From Methanosarcina thermophila TM-1 (GTDB taxonomy: Archaea > Halobacteriota > Methanosarcinia > Methanosarcinales > Methanosarcinaceae): a DNA stretch of 64,000 nucleotides. The stretch is taken from assembly GCF_000969885.1 (NCBI RefSeq), contig NZ_CP009501.1, positions 1,612,001 through 1,676,000 on the forward strand, written 5' to 3'. The position numbers and the translations under genes were made by a program. Position 1 is the first letter of the stretch. Every line of letters starts with the position of its first letter. Positions 17,826 through 26,807 of the stretch are shown here, one piece after another. Under the pieces are notes generated by a model. It did no database searches and was not told where the DNA came from. It saw only the letters and a program-made list of their open reading frames with translations.

Positions 17826-18215
17826 TCAAACGTATCCCGTGATGTCCTGACCGATTGGAGTGCTTTTCTTTATACATTCTTCTCCGTAATTAATCATATC
17901 TTCAACTGCCTTTTTCAGTATGGAAGGATAGATCTGGCCTACCTGCTCCCACACGGGTCTTCCCCGGCAGAAGAACTTAAACGTAGGCGTGCCAAGAACG
18001 CCGTACCTTTCTGCAGTCCATGGATTTGTTTCAATATTCAGACGGGCAAAAATTGCCGAGTTTTTGAATTCTTTTGCATAGTCTATAAAATAAGGTTCCA
18101 TAGCTTTGCAATAAGGGCAGGTAGAGCTGTAGAACATTACAATAACCGGCTTTTTAGAGCTCTCTACAATTTCTCCCCAGTTCATATCTCCAATTTCAAT
18201 CACACTGCTTTCATT
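17826..18215 (-). CDS. Thioredoxin-like protein
   Basis: About 129 residues. The active site CPYC lies in VIVMFYSSTCPYCKAMEPYF, the cis-proline in LGTPTFKFF, and the fold order is that of a thioredoxin. CPYC, rather than CGPC, points to a glutaredoxin-like redox potential. The C-terminal extension (EECIKKSTPIGQDITGYV) carries an extra cysteine. I place the start at TTG 18215 (MNESSVIEIG), after GGGGTAAT. ATG codons at 18236 and 18263 would add 7 or 16 unlikely residues. Role: disulfide exchange in the cytoplasm; the partner is unknown. Confidence 0.85.
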   Translation of the reverse strand, partial: NESSVIEIGDMNWGEIVESSKKPVIVMFYSSTCPYCKAMEPYFIDYAKEFKNSAIFARLNIETNPWTAERYGVLGTPTFKFFCRGRPVWEQVGQIYPSILKKAVEDMINYGEECIKKSTPIGQDITGYV

Positions 18216-18263
18216 CAATCTATTACCCCGCGAGATCATGGATAGTTTAATAAAACAAAACAA

Positions 18264-18485
18264 ACAGAATTACCATGCTTATAGATATCAGTCGCTCTAT
18301 TTGTCAGATTTTATTTATCTGTTTTTATTTATTCTATTTATCTGGTTCTATTTGTCAGTCCCCGTTTATTGGATTATGTTTGTCAAACTCTGTTTATTAG
18401 ATCAATAGTCTCTACTTTTATAAGATTAATATTTATGCTTTATAAAATCTAATTTCATGGATCCGCGAGTAATTGAATAGGGAAT
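18264..18485. repeat. T-rich degenerate repeats upstream of the thioredoxin gene
   Basis: The words TTTGTCAG, TTTATCTG and TTTATTGG recur roughly every 15-25 bases from about 18299 to 18400. The stretch is upstream of the minus-strand thioredoxin gene and may contain its promoter. The pattern could be decayed tandem repeats. Confidence 0.35.
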
Positions 18486-18587
18486 ATGATGAACTATCAA
18501 TTTTTAAATGAAGAACTTTTAGATAGCTTAAGAAGAAAAAAGGCAAAGAAAAATAAAAGTAAGGACAAGAAACAAAAAAGAAAATAA
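18486..18587 (+). CDS. Possible 33-residue basic peptide
   Basis: ATG 18486 to TAA 18585-18587 encodes MMNYQFLNEELLDSLRRKKA followed by an almost purely Lys/Arg/Gln tail. Similar short lysine-rich peptides exist in archaea, but the run of A-rich codons could also be chance. No clear ribosome binding site. Confidence 0.25.
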   Translation: MMNYQFLNEELLDSLRRKKAKKNKSKDKKQKRK

Positions 18588-18743
18588 AGGGGAAAAAATC
18601 CGGAAAAAATTAGAAAAAACTGGTGACAGAACTGAAGAATAGTTCTGTATTTCCGGGCAGAAATTCTCGGTAACTGATGCCTGATTCCTGCCTATTGATT
18701 AAAAATTCAGGCAGAGGGATTAAGTTTACACACAGATTTCCAT

Positions 18744-19088
18744 TTAATCTTCTTCGTCACCCTCGGGATTCATTATCTCAGAAAAACATGTGCTGCAGAT
18801 ATATTTATCATCAAGACATATCTCTTTAAAGTCAACTTTGGGACCGCCAGGTTTTGTGGTTGCTTCCCTGAATACATAGAACTTTTCATTAAATTCGATT
18901 GGCTGCCCGCATCTTGAACATACAAAGGGTGGATTTTCAATCGAATCAATTGCACACTCAATGCAGATCAGATCGGACTTATCCCCGTGGACCTCTTTGA
19001 ACTTTATTGGTTTCATATCCAAGCTAGTGTCCACAACCATTACGTCTTCCAGCAATTCCCGACCGCAAATATTGCAATACTCCTTCAT
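18744..19088 (-). CDS. Cysteine-rich (double zinc-ribbon) protein
   Basis: About 114 residues starting MKEYCNICGRELLEDVMV. Four CxxC-type pairs are visible: CNIC (about 5-8), CIEC (about 42-45), CSRC (about 57-60) and CSTC (about 101-104). This indicates two zinc sites, perhaps a LIM-like or rubredoxin-like arrangement. The acidic C-terminus (NPEGDEED) could contact a basic partner. I prefer the ATG at 19088 to the upstream 19124 because it begins directly at the first zinc ribbon. Function is unknown. Confidence 0.65.
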   Translation of the reverse strand: MKEYCNICGRELLEDVMVVDTSLDMKPIKFKEVHGDKSDLICIECAIDSIENPPFVCSRCGQPIEFNEKFYVFREATTKPGGPKVDFKEICLDDKYICSTCFSEIMNPEGDEED

Positions 19089-19124
19089 TGTGTCGCCTCC
19101 CTTACTCAGAGGGTTTCTCACCAT

Positions 19125-19671
19125 GCCCTATGCTGAGCCTACACAGGGCTTCAATGTCTCCGTGTTTTCACTCAAATCATATACCCCATTTTCAGCTTAT
19201 TACCATTATACCGAATCGGGCTATTTTGAGGTGTCCAATCCGGCTCAATTTTTCACATCATTGAGCTGTGTCTTACTTGCCGGTATTACCCGACTTGCAC
19301 ATCGATCTCGAGAAGATCGGTCCAGAGCTGAAAAGCAAACATAAAGACTAACAGCACAACATTTATTCTAATGTTGATTCAAAAATGCTTCTCGCATTTG
19401 AGTCGAAACAACATTAGAAGACACTTTATAAAATTTGTTTTAGATAGCTTTTTAGCCTCTGGTTTTAACTTCCCTATGAAAATATATGTCTTAAAACTAT
19501 ATACAGTTATTGATTTTGATTAAAAAATAAACAGATAATAAAAAAAGAAGGACTATAAAAACAGAAAAAAGATAAAAAGTTAGTAAATGATCGGAATAAA
19601 ACAAAGAATTTTATTGATCATTGATCAATACATAAAATGGGTAAATAGATTGTTCTAAAAGGTTTGAAAAA
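19125..19671. other. Intergenic region with a long hairpin
   Basis: No supported gene. At 19366-19419 the arms TTCTAATGTTG and CAACATTAGAA pair perfectly, and most of the 32 bases between them pair as well (ATTCAAAAATGC with GCATTTGAGTCG), giving a stem of about 22 pairs with a small loop. This may be a structured RNA or a terminator. Confidence 0.5.
19614..19628. promoter_or_regulatory. Small palindrome upstream of the HARP gene
   Basis: TTGATCA, a single T, then TGATCAA. It lies 44 bases before the start codon, close to where an archaeal promoter or operator is expected. Confidence 0.3.
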
Positions 19672-20421
19672 ATGCTCAAACAGAGATTTGTGCTGGATAC
19701 TACAGCATTGACGGATCTGCAGACGCGTGAGGTTATGGGTTATACTTCCCTTTGTGAGGGAATGAAGGCAATCCTTGACCTGATAGCCAATGTTCGCCTG
19801 CAGTTCGGGATAAGCTGTTACGTGCCCTATCCGTCAGTGTATAAAGAGATGTATGAATTCGCAAGCCACAATGGCTGTGACAGGGAAGTTATGGCAAAAA
19901 TAGATACCTGGCTTGTGAAAAAATCTCCTGATCGATACAGGGTTAGTGTAACTTCTCAGATTTTCCATGAATATGTTACTTATATGCGGGAAAGGATCAA
20001 CCGGGGCATGGGAGTTGCGGAAGATGCGATATGGGAAGCCGCTACTGAGTGCCTCTTCATGGAAAATCCGCAAAATAAGAAAAAAGAGTATAAGGAAGAA
20101 GTTGAGAGGGAAGTAATCGGGGGGATAATTGGCAAATTCCGGAATAAATATCGTGCTGCCCTGAGATATGGGATTCTTGATAGTGCTCCTGATATTGATG
20201 TTCTCATCCTTGCCAAGGAGCTTGACGCCGCAGTTATTGCAAGTGATTATGGGATTGAGAAGTGGGCTGAGCAGCTTGGAGTACGTTTTGTGCCTGCAAA
20301 TACTTTCCCCATGATGATGAAAGAGTACCTGAAACATCTTCCGGAAACCGGAAGTGAACCCGAATCCGGAAGCCAGAACAAAAGCAAAAAAGGATCATCT
20401 GAAGAACTGGAATTCATTTAA
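19672..20421 (+). CDS. HARP: protein-only RNase P homologue (UPF0278, PIN domain)
   Basis: 249 residues. The PIN-like nuclease core begins [14 protein letters not shown] with the first metal-binding aspartate. The inserted helical hairpin (about 75-150, rich in Arg/Glu) is used for oligomer formation in the Aquifex RNase P family. The closing acidic strands are [20 protein letters not shown] and [13 protein letters not shown]. Family members cut pre-tRNA 5' leaders without RNA. In M. mazei the homologue is known not to be the main RNase P, so the in vivo role is open. An older name is RNA ligase partner protein. The C-terminal tail is Ser/Lys-rich and not conserved. Confidence 0.88.
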   Translation: MLKQRFVLDTTALTDLQTREVMGYTSLCEGMKAILDLIANVRLQFGISCYVPYPSVYKEMYEFASHNGCDREVMAKIDTWLVKKSPDRYRVSVTSQIFHEYVTYMRERINRGMGVAEDAIWEAATECLFMENPQNKKKEYKEEVEREVIGGIIGKFRNKYRAALRYGILDSAPDIDVLILAKELDAAVIASDYGIEKWAEQLGVRFVPANTFPMMMKEYLKHLPETGSEPESGSQNKSKKGSSEELEFI

Positions 20422-20540
20422 TAAGTTAATCTTGAATAATGATAACAGCACGATTCCTGAGATTCATCGGAAAGGATTTAAATTCGACCGATATAATGCC
20501 TGAAATTTATCATGGAACTTAATTTCGGGCTACTATTAAA

Positions 20541-20582
20541 ACATGAATCTCGGTGAATTATTGGAACATAAATCTCAGTGAA
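20541..20582. repeat. Two 17-bp direct repeats upstream of the SAM synthetase gene
   Basis: ACATGAATCTCGGTGAA (20541-20557) and ACATAAATCTCAGTGAA (20566-20582) lie one 25-base period apart, about 100 bases before the start codon. They may be regulator half sites. Evidence is limited to the repetition. Confidence 0.3.
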
Positions 20583-20682
20583 AAATAGTATCATTAATCT
20601 TTATCAAGCCTTAGGGGAGTTAACGCCTTTAATGCAACTGCCTTTAGTGTAATTGTATTTTTAGAATTTGGGGGATGAGAGT

Positions 20683-21915
20683 TTGAGGAATATAGTCGTA
20701 GAAGAATTAAAAGCGCCTGAGGTTTACCGCCAGAGAGTTGAAGTTGTTGAAAGAAAGGGGCTAGGGCATCCGGATTATATCTGCGATGCAGTTATGGAAC
20801 AAATATCAGTGAACTTGAGCCAGAAATACCTTGAGACTTTTGGGACTATTCTGCACTATAACATTGACAAAGGTATGCTTGTTGCAGGAGAAGTGGAAGG
20901 GAAATTAGGAGGAGGCAGAGTAGTAAGCCCTATGAGGCTTATCATCGGGGACAGGGCGACTTTTGAATTTCAGGGAATAGAGATTGACGTTCCCGAGCTT
21001 GCGATCAGTACAGCGAAGCAATGGATTCAGGATAACCTCCGGTTTGTGGATCCTGAGAATCTTATCTATCAGGTAGAGTTAAAAAAAGGTTCTGCAGAAC
21101 TTACAGATATATTTATCAGAGGAGGGGAAATTCTCGGGGCAAACGACACATCCGCAGCAGTCGGATATGCACCATTGAGCCCTACTGAAAGGCTTGTTTT
21201 TGAATGTGAGAGATACCTGAACTCGAAGAAGTTCAAAAAAGAGTATCCGGAATCCGGAGAAGATGTAAAAGTTATGGGACTCAGGCATAAGGAAGACATA
21301 CATCTGACTGTTGCGATGCCGCTGGTGGACAGGTTTGTTGAATCCGAAAATGAGTATTTTAAGAAGAAAATCGAACTTCACGAGCGGATAGAAGAGTTTG
21401 CTGCCGAGTTTGCAGAGAAAGCAAGAGCTGAATTTGAAGGCTGTATGTGCCTGAAGCCGACAGCTTCCCTGAACACTCTGGATGTTCCGGGCAGGGGGCT
21501 GCAGGGAATTTATACCACTGTAACTGGCACTTCTGCAGAAGATGCGGACGGCGGGCAGGTTGGACGCGGAAACCGAGTAAACGGAGTAATTCCCCTGAAC
21601 CGTCCTGTTAGCAGCGAAGCCGCAGCAGGCAAAAATCCTGTGAGCCATATAGGAAAAGTTTACAACCTGCTTTCCCACAGGATTGCAGCCCAGATCTATA
21701 AAGAAGTGCCTGATGTTTCCGAAGTTTATGTCTGGCTTTTAAGCGAAATCGGGACTCCAATAGATCAGCCCCAGATCGCCACTGCCCAGCTGATAATGAA
21801 GAAAGGATCTGCAAGCGAAGTAGAAAAGGAAGTAGCCGAAGTAATGGAAAAAGAGCTTGAGAATATACGGGATTTTTCAATGGAACTGGTCGCAGGAAAA
21901 TGTCCAATCTGCTGA
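20683..21915 (+). CDS. mat: S-adenosylmethionine synthetase, archaeal type
   Basis: 410 residues. It makes SAM from methionine and ATP; SAM is needed for corrinoid and other methylations. The start TTG 20683 gives [14 protein letters not shown], matching the MRNI- start of the archaeal family, with a GGGGGATGAG ribosome site before it. The upstream TTG 20668 would remove that spacing. Conserved segments: [72 protein letters not shown] and the [11 protein letters not shown]-terminal motif. It shows little resemblance to bacterial MetK, as expected. Confidence 0.93.
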   Translation: MRNIVVEELKAPEVYRQRVEVVERKGLGHPDYICDAVMEQISVNLSQKYLETFGTILHYNIDKGMLVAGEVEGKLGGGRVVSPMRLIIGDRATFEFQGIEIDVPELAISTAKQWIQDNLRFVDPENLIYQVELKKGSAELTDIFIRGGEILGANDTSAAVGYAPLSPTERLVFECERYLNSKKFKKEYPESGEDVKVMGLRHKEDIHLTVAMPLVDRFVESENEYFKKKIELHERIEEFAAEFAEKARAEFEGCMCLKPTASLNTLDVPGRGLQGIYTTVTGTSAEDADGGQVGRGNRVNGVIPLNRPVSSEAAAGKNPVSHIGKVYNLLSHRIAAQIYKEVPDVSEVYVWLLSEIGTPIDQPQIATAQLIMKKGSASEVEKEVAEVMEKELENIRDFSMELVAGKCPIC

Positions 21916-21964
21916 AGTAAGTTTAATAGAGAAGGATCTACAAATTTTTGAAAAACTTTTTTCT

Positions 21965-22002
21965 AAAAACTTTTTGATAAAACATTTTTCTAAAAAGTTT
22001 TT
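21965..22002. terminator. Hairpin between convergent genes
   Basis: AAAAACTTTTT (21965-21975) pairs with AAAAAGTTTTT (21992-22002) across a 16-base loop and is followed by T runs on both strands. It lies between the ends of the SAM synthetase and UbiA genes and suits a bidirectional transcription end. Confidence 0.5.
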
Positions 22003-22037
22003 TTCTAAACGGTTTGTATTGCTTAGCCGGAAAGAAA

Positions 22038-22907
22038 TTATACCCCGGCAATAAAAGCAATGAGAGCAAAGAACATAGCTATCTTGAACATTCTTGAGGA
22101 CTTTGTAGGATTGTTCCTGATAAGTAACTGGTAGATGGCTGCGAGAAATCCCATATCTGCCAGAAGGACAAGATAAAGATAACGTACGCCAAGAATCTGC
22201 ATAAAGTAAGGAAGAGGGCTTAAAAGCACGGCAAGGAGTCCTATAAATACTGCAAGGTAACCTGCCTTTTTTGCCCCGACCCTGATAGGCAGGGTGTCTG
22301 CCCCTTCGATCTTGTCCCCTTCAATGTCCTCAATATCCTTTACAATCTCTCTGGCAGTAATCCCGAGGGCTGCTAGCAGGAAGAGTACGAAAAGCACGTC
22401 CAGTCCTTCAAACCCGAAAACTGAAGCTCCGAACAGGAAGGTTGACCCGGTGAGATAGCCTATGCTCAGATTTCCTAAAAGAGGAGTGCCTTTGAGAGTT
22501 TTTGCATAGAAGATTAGCAGCAGGGAATTAAACAGGGCAATAAATCCGCAGATTAAGTTAATCCAGAAAGCTAGGAGTGTGCCAAGGGCAAACAGAGTGT
22601 AAGAAAAATAGAGAGCTTCTTTTAACGTTGCCCGACCTGAGGGGATAGGTCTCTCAGGGCGATTTATCGAATCTATCCTCACGTCAAAATAATCATTAAT
22701 GGTATTTCCTGCACCTGAGACTAAGAATACGACTAGGAATACAAGGCAAGAATAAAAAAAAGGAAAATCTTCAGGGCTATAAGATCCTGGGGCTTCAGAG
22801 ATAAGGATATTAAAAGCGATCAGTGTTCCGATTACGGCTGCAAAACCCGCCATCAGGCAGTTTTCGTATCTCATAAGTTCCAGATATGTGCGTATGCCTG
22901 CAGACAT
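22038..22907 (-). CDS. UbiA-family geranylgeranyl-transferase of archaeal lipid synthesis
   Basis: 289 residues with eight or nine hydrophobic segments. The two Asp-rich Mg-prenyl-diphosphate motifs are [20 protein letters not shown] (about 66-85) and [20 protein letters not shown] (about 188-207). The likely reaction is attachment of the second geranylgeranyl chain to GGGP, giving the archaeal diether lipid (DGGGP synthase). Membrane-bound. The alternative is another UbiA activity (quinone or haem prenylation), but Methanosarcina lipid enzymes have this size and motif set. Confidence 0.85.
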   Translation of the reverse strand: MSAGIRTYLELMRYENCLMAGFAAVIGTLIAFNILISEAPGSYSPEDFPFFYSCLVFLVVFLVSGAGNTINDYFDVRIDSINRPERPIPSGRATLKEALYFSYTLFALGTLLAFWINLICGFIALFNSLLLIFYAKTLKGTPLLGNLSIGYLTGSTFLFGASVFGFEGLDVLFVLFLLAALGITAREIVKDIEDIEGDKIEGADTLPIRVGAKKAGYLAVFIGLLAVLLSPLPYFMQILGVRYLYLVLLADMGFLAAIYQLLIRNNPTKSSRMFKIAMFFALIAFIAGV

Positions 22908-23140
22908 CAGTACAAAGCAGTATTACAAAGTATTAAAGGTATCGGATTTTCTCGCCCGAATCCCGTCTTGGGAGGATGGCTCCTTTTTCTTTCACCTCGT
23001 TCGCTCAAGAAGCGTATCTATTGGACAGAATTTATAATATTTCCACTCCAATTCCGCAAATTTCTATAATGTTTGATCAAAAACGGCATAATCTTGGATT
23101 TTAGAACTTTATCCCCTAACCCTATCTGGCGTGATAAACA

Positions 23141-23304
23141 CAAACTTTTTAAGAAAAAGTTTGATCACAAGCCTTTTCAAAAAAGGCTTGAGCGAAAACC
23201 TTTTGAGAAGGTTTTATCGAAAACGGCGTGACGGCGTGGTCAAGCGGCACAACGCTTGGTGATAAACCGGTGCAACGGTTTTGGTCAAGCCTTTTCGTAA
23301 AAGG
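23141..23304. repeat. Row of seven short stem-loops with near 4-base linkers
   Basis: Stems: 23141-23150/23154-23163 (10 bp, loop AAG), 23168-23177/23181-23190 (10 bp, loop CAA), 23195-23203/23207-23215 (9 bp, loop TGA), 23223-23228/23232-23237 (one mismatch, loop TGA), 23241-23246/23253-23258, 23264-23269/23276-23281, and 23290-23295/23299-23304 (loop CGT). Linkers between stems are ATCA, AGCG, about ATCG, and GGT-like words. Stem sequences differ but the architecture repeats. The rest of 22908-23873 shows no gene. Confidence 0.6.
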
Positions 23305-23873
23305 GTCGCAGTTCAACGGTTTCGAGTCAATGGTTCTGGTATAAAATTTGCATTAGAGAGTAAATTACTGATTATTACGAGAGGTTACATGAAGGACAGG
23401 ATTTCAGGGAGGAAGAATACAACTAACAAGGGAATAAAAAGAATTATAATATGGGCTTCTTGAAATATTTTATTTTTTGATTTATTTAAAATTATGCGAT
23501 GTAAGAGGAAGCTATATAGTAAATATGCGGATATTGAATCAAAGGAAATTTATAGTAACATACTAATTAAAAAGTTAATATTAAGTAAGACGGTTTTATG
23601 TCCTGCCGTTCTTCCCTTTGATATATAAAAGGTTTACCAATTTCAGAAACAGGCAAACCCAAAAAATGCCCTAAACTCAAATAAATATTTGTTCAATCTT
23701 AAACAGATTCAAATATTGAACTGGAGCAAAGAAATGTGTTGACTTAGGATCTATTAAAAATCTACTATAATCAAGATCTTAATTTTATTTATACGAATTA
23801 TATACTATTCCGTTAATAATTAGGAAAGAACCGGAAATTTTTGTTTACTGACGCATGGGTGGAGGCCAATAAG

Positions 23874-25337
23874 ATGAAAGCCGATTTTTTTAGCTCTTTG
23901 ATTTATATATTAGTTATAATACTAATAATTCCCGGGACAATCTCCAGTATGGCATCTGCTATAGATCAGGATCCCGGAAATGATGGAAGTGATACAGCAG
24001 GTCCCAATCTGAATGAGGAAAATCCGAGAGATGGAACTTCGAATGAGGAAAGCCCAAATGAGGAGAATCCAAATGAGGAGAATCCAAATGAGGAGAATCC
24101 AAATGAGGAGAATCCAAATGAGGAGAATCCAAATGAGGAGAATCCAAATGAGGAAAGCCCAAATGAGGAGAATCCAAATGAGGAGAATCCAAATGAGGAG
24201 AATCCAAATGAGGAGAATCCAAATGAGGAGAATCCAAATGAGGAGAATCCAAATGAGGAGAATCCAAATGAGGAGAATCCAAATGAGGAGAATCCAAATG
24301 AGGAAAGCCCAAATGAGGAGAATCCAAATGAGGAGAATCCAAATGAGGAGAATCCAAATGAGGAAAGCCCAAATGAGGAAAGCCCAAATGAGGAGAATCC
24401 AAATGAGGAGAATCCAAATGAGGAAAGCCCAAATGAGGAGAATCCAAATGAGAGAAGTCCAAATAAAAAGAGTCCAAATGAGAGAAGTCCAAATAAAAAG
24501 AGTCCAAATAAACAAAATCCAAACACCAAAAATCCTAATACTGTAACTTTAGATAACAGGGAAAATAAAGAAGATAATAATTCCAATTCTTCTTCCGATA
24601 GTTCATCCCCTACTAACAATTCATCCTCTTCTGGCAGTTCGTCCTCTAGCGGTTGGGGAATGAACCTTGTTTCTAGTGAGGATGCGAGCAATATTGCCGC
24701 CAAGGAACTTGCTACCAGAAGCGTTATAAGTGGTTACCCTGTCAAATTTGATTTTGTAGAAGGTGTTACATGCGTTACCTACATCAAATTTGATCCGAAG
24801 AAGACTTTCAGGAGAACAACAACAGTTGTAGAAGAACTTAAAAACAAATCCACTCTTGTCCCGACAACTCCTCAAGGCAAGGTCTATAAGCATGTAAATG
24901 TCTGGGTAGGAGATAAGGGAGCAGGACTTCCCACTTCCATTAGAAACGGACTTATAGAGTTTAAGGTTGAAAAATCGTGGATTAAGGATGAGAATATTAA
25001 TGAGACTCTGATAACTCTTCAAAGGTACGACGAAGATTGGCAGCCCCTTTATACTGAAAAAGTCAGAGAAGACAAGAATTACGTTTACTTTGAAGCGGAA
25101 ACCCCTGGCTATTCTTTCTTTGCAATAACGGAATACGAAGGAAGTGGAGAAATCCAGGGCGCAAATAAGATACCCCTGAGAAGCATTGGAAGCGAAGGAA
25201 GGGCAGCTATGAGCGGAAACGCGGGAGGAGATAGTAGAATCAAGGATCCGATGGGAGCAGCCAGGATATTTATGGCAATTTCCTTACCGCTTTTCATGAT
25301 TATTGCCGGGTACTGCGTGTTAAAGAAAAAGATCTGA
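23874..25337 (+). CDS. Surface protein with Pro-Asn-Glu-Glu repeats and PGF-pre-PGF-like domain
   Basis: 487 residues from ATG 23874, which follows GGTGGAGG at good spacing; the upstream ATG 23841 is less likely. A signal segment (about 6-28) is followed by roughly 26 five-residue PNEEN/PNEES units. About six basic variants (PNERS, PNKKS, PNKQN) come next, then a Ser-rich linker. The folded domain (about 270-420) contains NVWVGDKGAG, then ITLQRYDEDWQPL and ETPGYSFFAITEY, the pattern of the PGF-pre-PGF domain of Methanosarcina surface proteins. A single C-terminal membrane anchor (FMAISLPLFMIIAGYCVL) ends in KKKI. The protein probably projects from the S-layer on a long polar stalk. Confidence 0.8.
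   Translation: MKADFFSSLIYILVIILIIPGTISSMASAIDQDPGNDGSDTAGPNLNEENPRDGTSNEESPNEENPNEENPNEENPNEENPNEENPNEENPNEESPNEENPNEENPNEENPNEENPNEENPNEENPNEENPNEENPNEENPNEESPNEENPNEENPNEENPNEESPNEESPNEENPNEENPNEESPNEENPNERSPNKKSPNERSPNKKSPNKQNPNTKNPNTVTLDNRENKEDNNSNSSSDSSSPTNNSSSSGSSSSSGWGMNLVSSEDASNIAAKELATRSVISGYPVKFDFVEGVTCVTYIKFDPKKTFRRTTTVVEELKNKSTLVPTTPQGKVYKHVNVWVGDKGAGLPTSIRNGLIEFKVEKSWIKDENINETLITLQRYDEDWQPLYTEKVREDKNYVYFEAETPGYSFFAITEYEGSGEIQGANKIPLRSIGSEGRAAMSGNAGGDSRIKDPMGAARIFMAISLPLFMIIAGYCVLKKKI
24042..24520 (+). repeat. 15-bp coding tandem repeat (Pro-Asn-Glu-Glu-Asn/Ser)
   Basis: About 32 head-to-tail units of a 15-base word (AATCCAAATGAGGAG and variants). The first 26 or so differ almost only at one Asn/Ser codon, so the array was homogenised recently. 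The last units change Glu-Glu to basic residues. Copy number is expected to vary between strains. Confidence 0.9.
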
Positions 25338-25449
25338 GAATGAATTAAATTAGATGGGGCAGGTGGATTTTTTATACCTGTCCCTTGTTATCTTTATAAT
25401 TGCAATTGAATAAATCGTTAGAGGCTGCAAGGTTTAAAGTACCAGACCT

Positions 25450-26364
25450 TTATCGGATTTTTACTGCAAGCATACGGTCAAGCGCTTTTTTTGCCCTGAT
25501 CCTGACGTCATAAGGAACGGTCACTATATGCTGGATTTTTTCAAGGGAGATCAGGACTTTCTCAAGATTGATCATTTTCATGCTCGGGCAGCAGGTGAAT
25601 TCGGAAATGCAATAATATTTCTTTTCAGGGGCTGCTTTATGGATACCGTGGAGAAGTCCACACTCCGTACCTATAATAAACTCCTTTGCAGGAGAGTTCT
25701 TTGCATACATAATCATCCCTCGTGTGCTTGCTATGTGGTCTGCAAGCTCCAGAACCTCAGGGCGGCACTCGGGATGTGCAATAAACTTAGCTTCAGGATG
25801 CTTTTCCTTCATTCTAAGGACGTCCTCTCTCAGGATCTGGTGGTGAGTGGGGCAGTGTCCTTCCCAGGGAATGATTTTTTTGTCAGTCCTAGCTTCAACG
25901 TAGGCAGCCAGGTTTTTATCAGGCACAAAGATAATTTCATCGACATCCAGTGAATTTACTACCTCAACGGCATTAGCCGATGTACAACAGATGTAAGATT
26001 CAGCCTTGATGGCAGCCGAACTATTAACATAGCAAACAACCAGGGCATTGGGATGCTTTTCCTTTTCTCGCCTGAGACCTTCAATATCCACCATGTCTGC
26101 CATAGGGCAGGTGGCATCGATTTCCGGCAAAAGGACAGTTTTGTCAGGACAGAGAATTGCAGCGCTTTCTCCCATGAAATGAACACCGCAAAAAACAATA
26201 ATATCAGCAGTCTGACGGACAGCCTCCTGGCTCAGACCAAGAGAGTCTCCGACAAAATCTGCAATATCCTGAACCTCAGGACGGGCATAGTAATGAGCAA
26301 GAATAACTGCATTTCGTTTTAATTTGAGTTCTTTGATCCTTTCAATAAGCTCTGCTTGCTGCAT
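25450..26364 (-). CDS. nadA: Quinolinate synthase
   Basis: 304 residues. It condenses iminoaspartate and dihydroxyacetone phosphate to quinolinate, using a [4Fe-4S] cluster. The three cluster cysteines are seen in [21 protein letters not shown] and [13 protein letters not shown]. Other marks are [20 protein letters not shown] and [14 protein letters not shown] 26364 is chosen because AGGTGGTC precedes it; the longer frame adds 21 unrelated residues. It is on the same strand as nadX but more than 400 bases downstream, with stem-loops between, so it may have its own transcript. Confidence 0.93.
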   Translation of the reverse strand: MQQAELIERIKELKLKRNAVILAHYYARPEVQDIADFVGDSLGLSQEAVRQTADIIVFCGVHFMGESAAILCPDKTVLLPEIDATCPMADMVDIEGLRREKEKHPNALVVCYVNSSAAIKAESYICCTSANAVEVVNSLDVDEIIFVPDKNLAAYVEARTDKKIIPWEGHCPTHHQILREDVLRMKEKHPEAKFIAHPECRPEVLELADHIASTRGMIMYAKNSPAKEFIIGTECGLLHGIHKAAPEKKYYCISEFTCCPSMKMINLEKVLISLEKIQHIVTVPYDVRIRAKKALDRMLAVKIR

Positions 26365-26596
26365 TTGACCACCTGGTTTTTGAAACAAAATCCGAAAATA
26401 AGACTCGGATCTGAGATTGAAGGTCAAGCTTGAGATAACCAGTTTTAATTTAACGGAAGTCTAACAGGCAAATGGATGTAGAAAAGAGTTAAACAAAGGA
26501 AACCTTATCCAGTATACTCTTTTTGTACATATACCATTTGCTTCTGGGAACTTACGTGCTTAACTCTTCCGCACTATATAATATTTATGAGTCTCG

Positions 26597-26661
26597 CCCG
26601 AATTGCGCTTCGGGATCACAGAAAAACAAAGATTTTCTGGGAGTTGCACTGCAAGTGCAAC
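26597..26661. repeat. Three consecutive stem-loops between nadX and nadA
   Basis: Stems 26597-26602/26609-26614 (CCCGAA/TTCGGG), 26619-26625/26633-26639 (CAGAAAA/TTTTCTG) and 26643-26650/26654-26661 (GTTGCACT/AGTGCAAC, loop GCA), with linkers ATCA and GGA. The style is that of the larger array at 23141. The word CTCGCCCGAA before it also occurs near 22951. No gene is seen in 26365-26807. Confidence 0.55.
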
Positions 26662-26807
26662 AGTACGCTTCTCTTTTCGCTTCCCAAGTTCCGTCTCGTT
26701 ATGGGTTGACAATTTCTTCAACTCAGGTAAACTAGAGAAGAAATATTAGATTTCTGATTGTGAGAAAAAGTGTTAGGCGGCAAGTTAAATTCTTGCTTTT
26801 TCCGAGC

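Noticed and set aside
18961-19344. 127-codon plus frame
   Set aside because: It is largely antisense to the Cys-rich protein gene and has no ribosome site or recognisable domain.
23141-23304. Possible CRISPR array or tRNA cluster
   Set aside because: Stems differ in sequence, no constant repeat and no cloverleaf.
24042-24520. Possible CRISPR array
   Set aside because: Units are 15 bp, contiguous and coding; there are no unique spacers.
23922-24703. Long open frames on both strands across the 15-bp repeat
   Set aside because: A repeat of 15 bases keeps all six frames open; only the plus frame has signal peptide, folded domain and membrane anchor.
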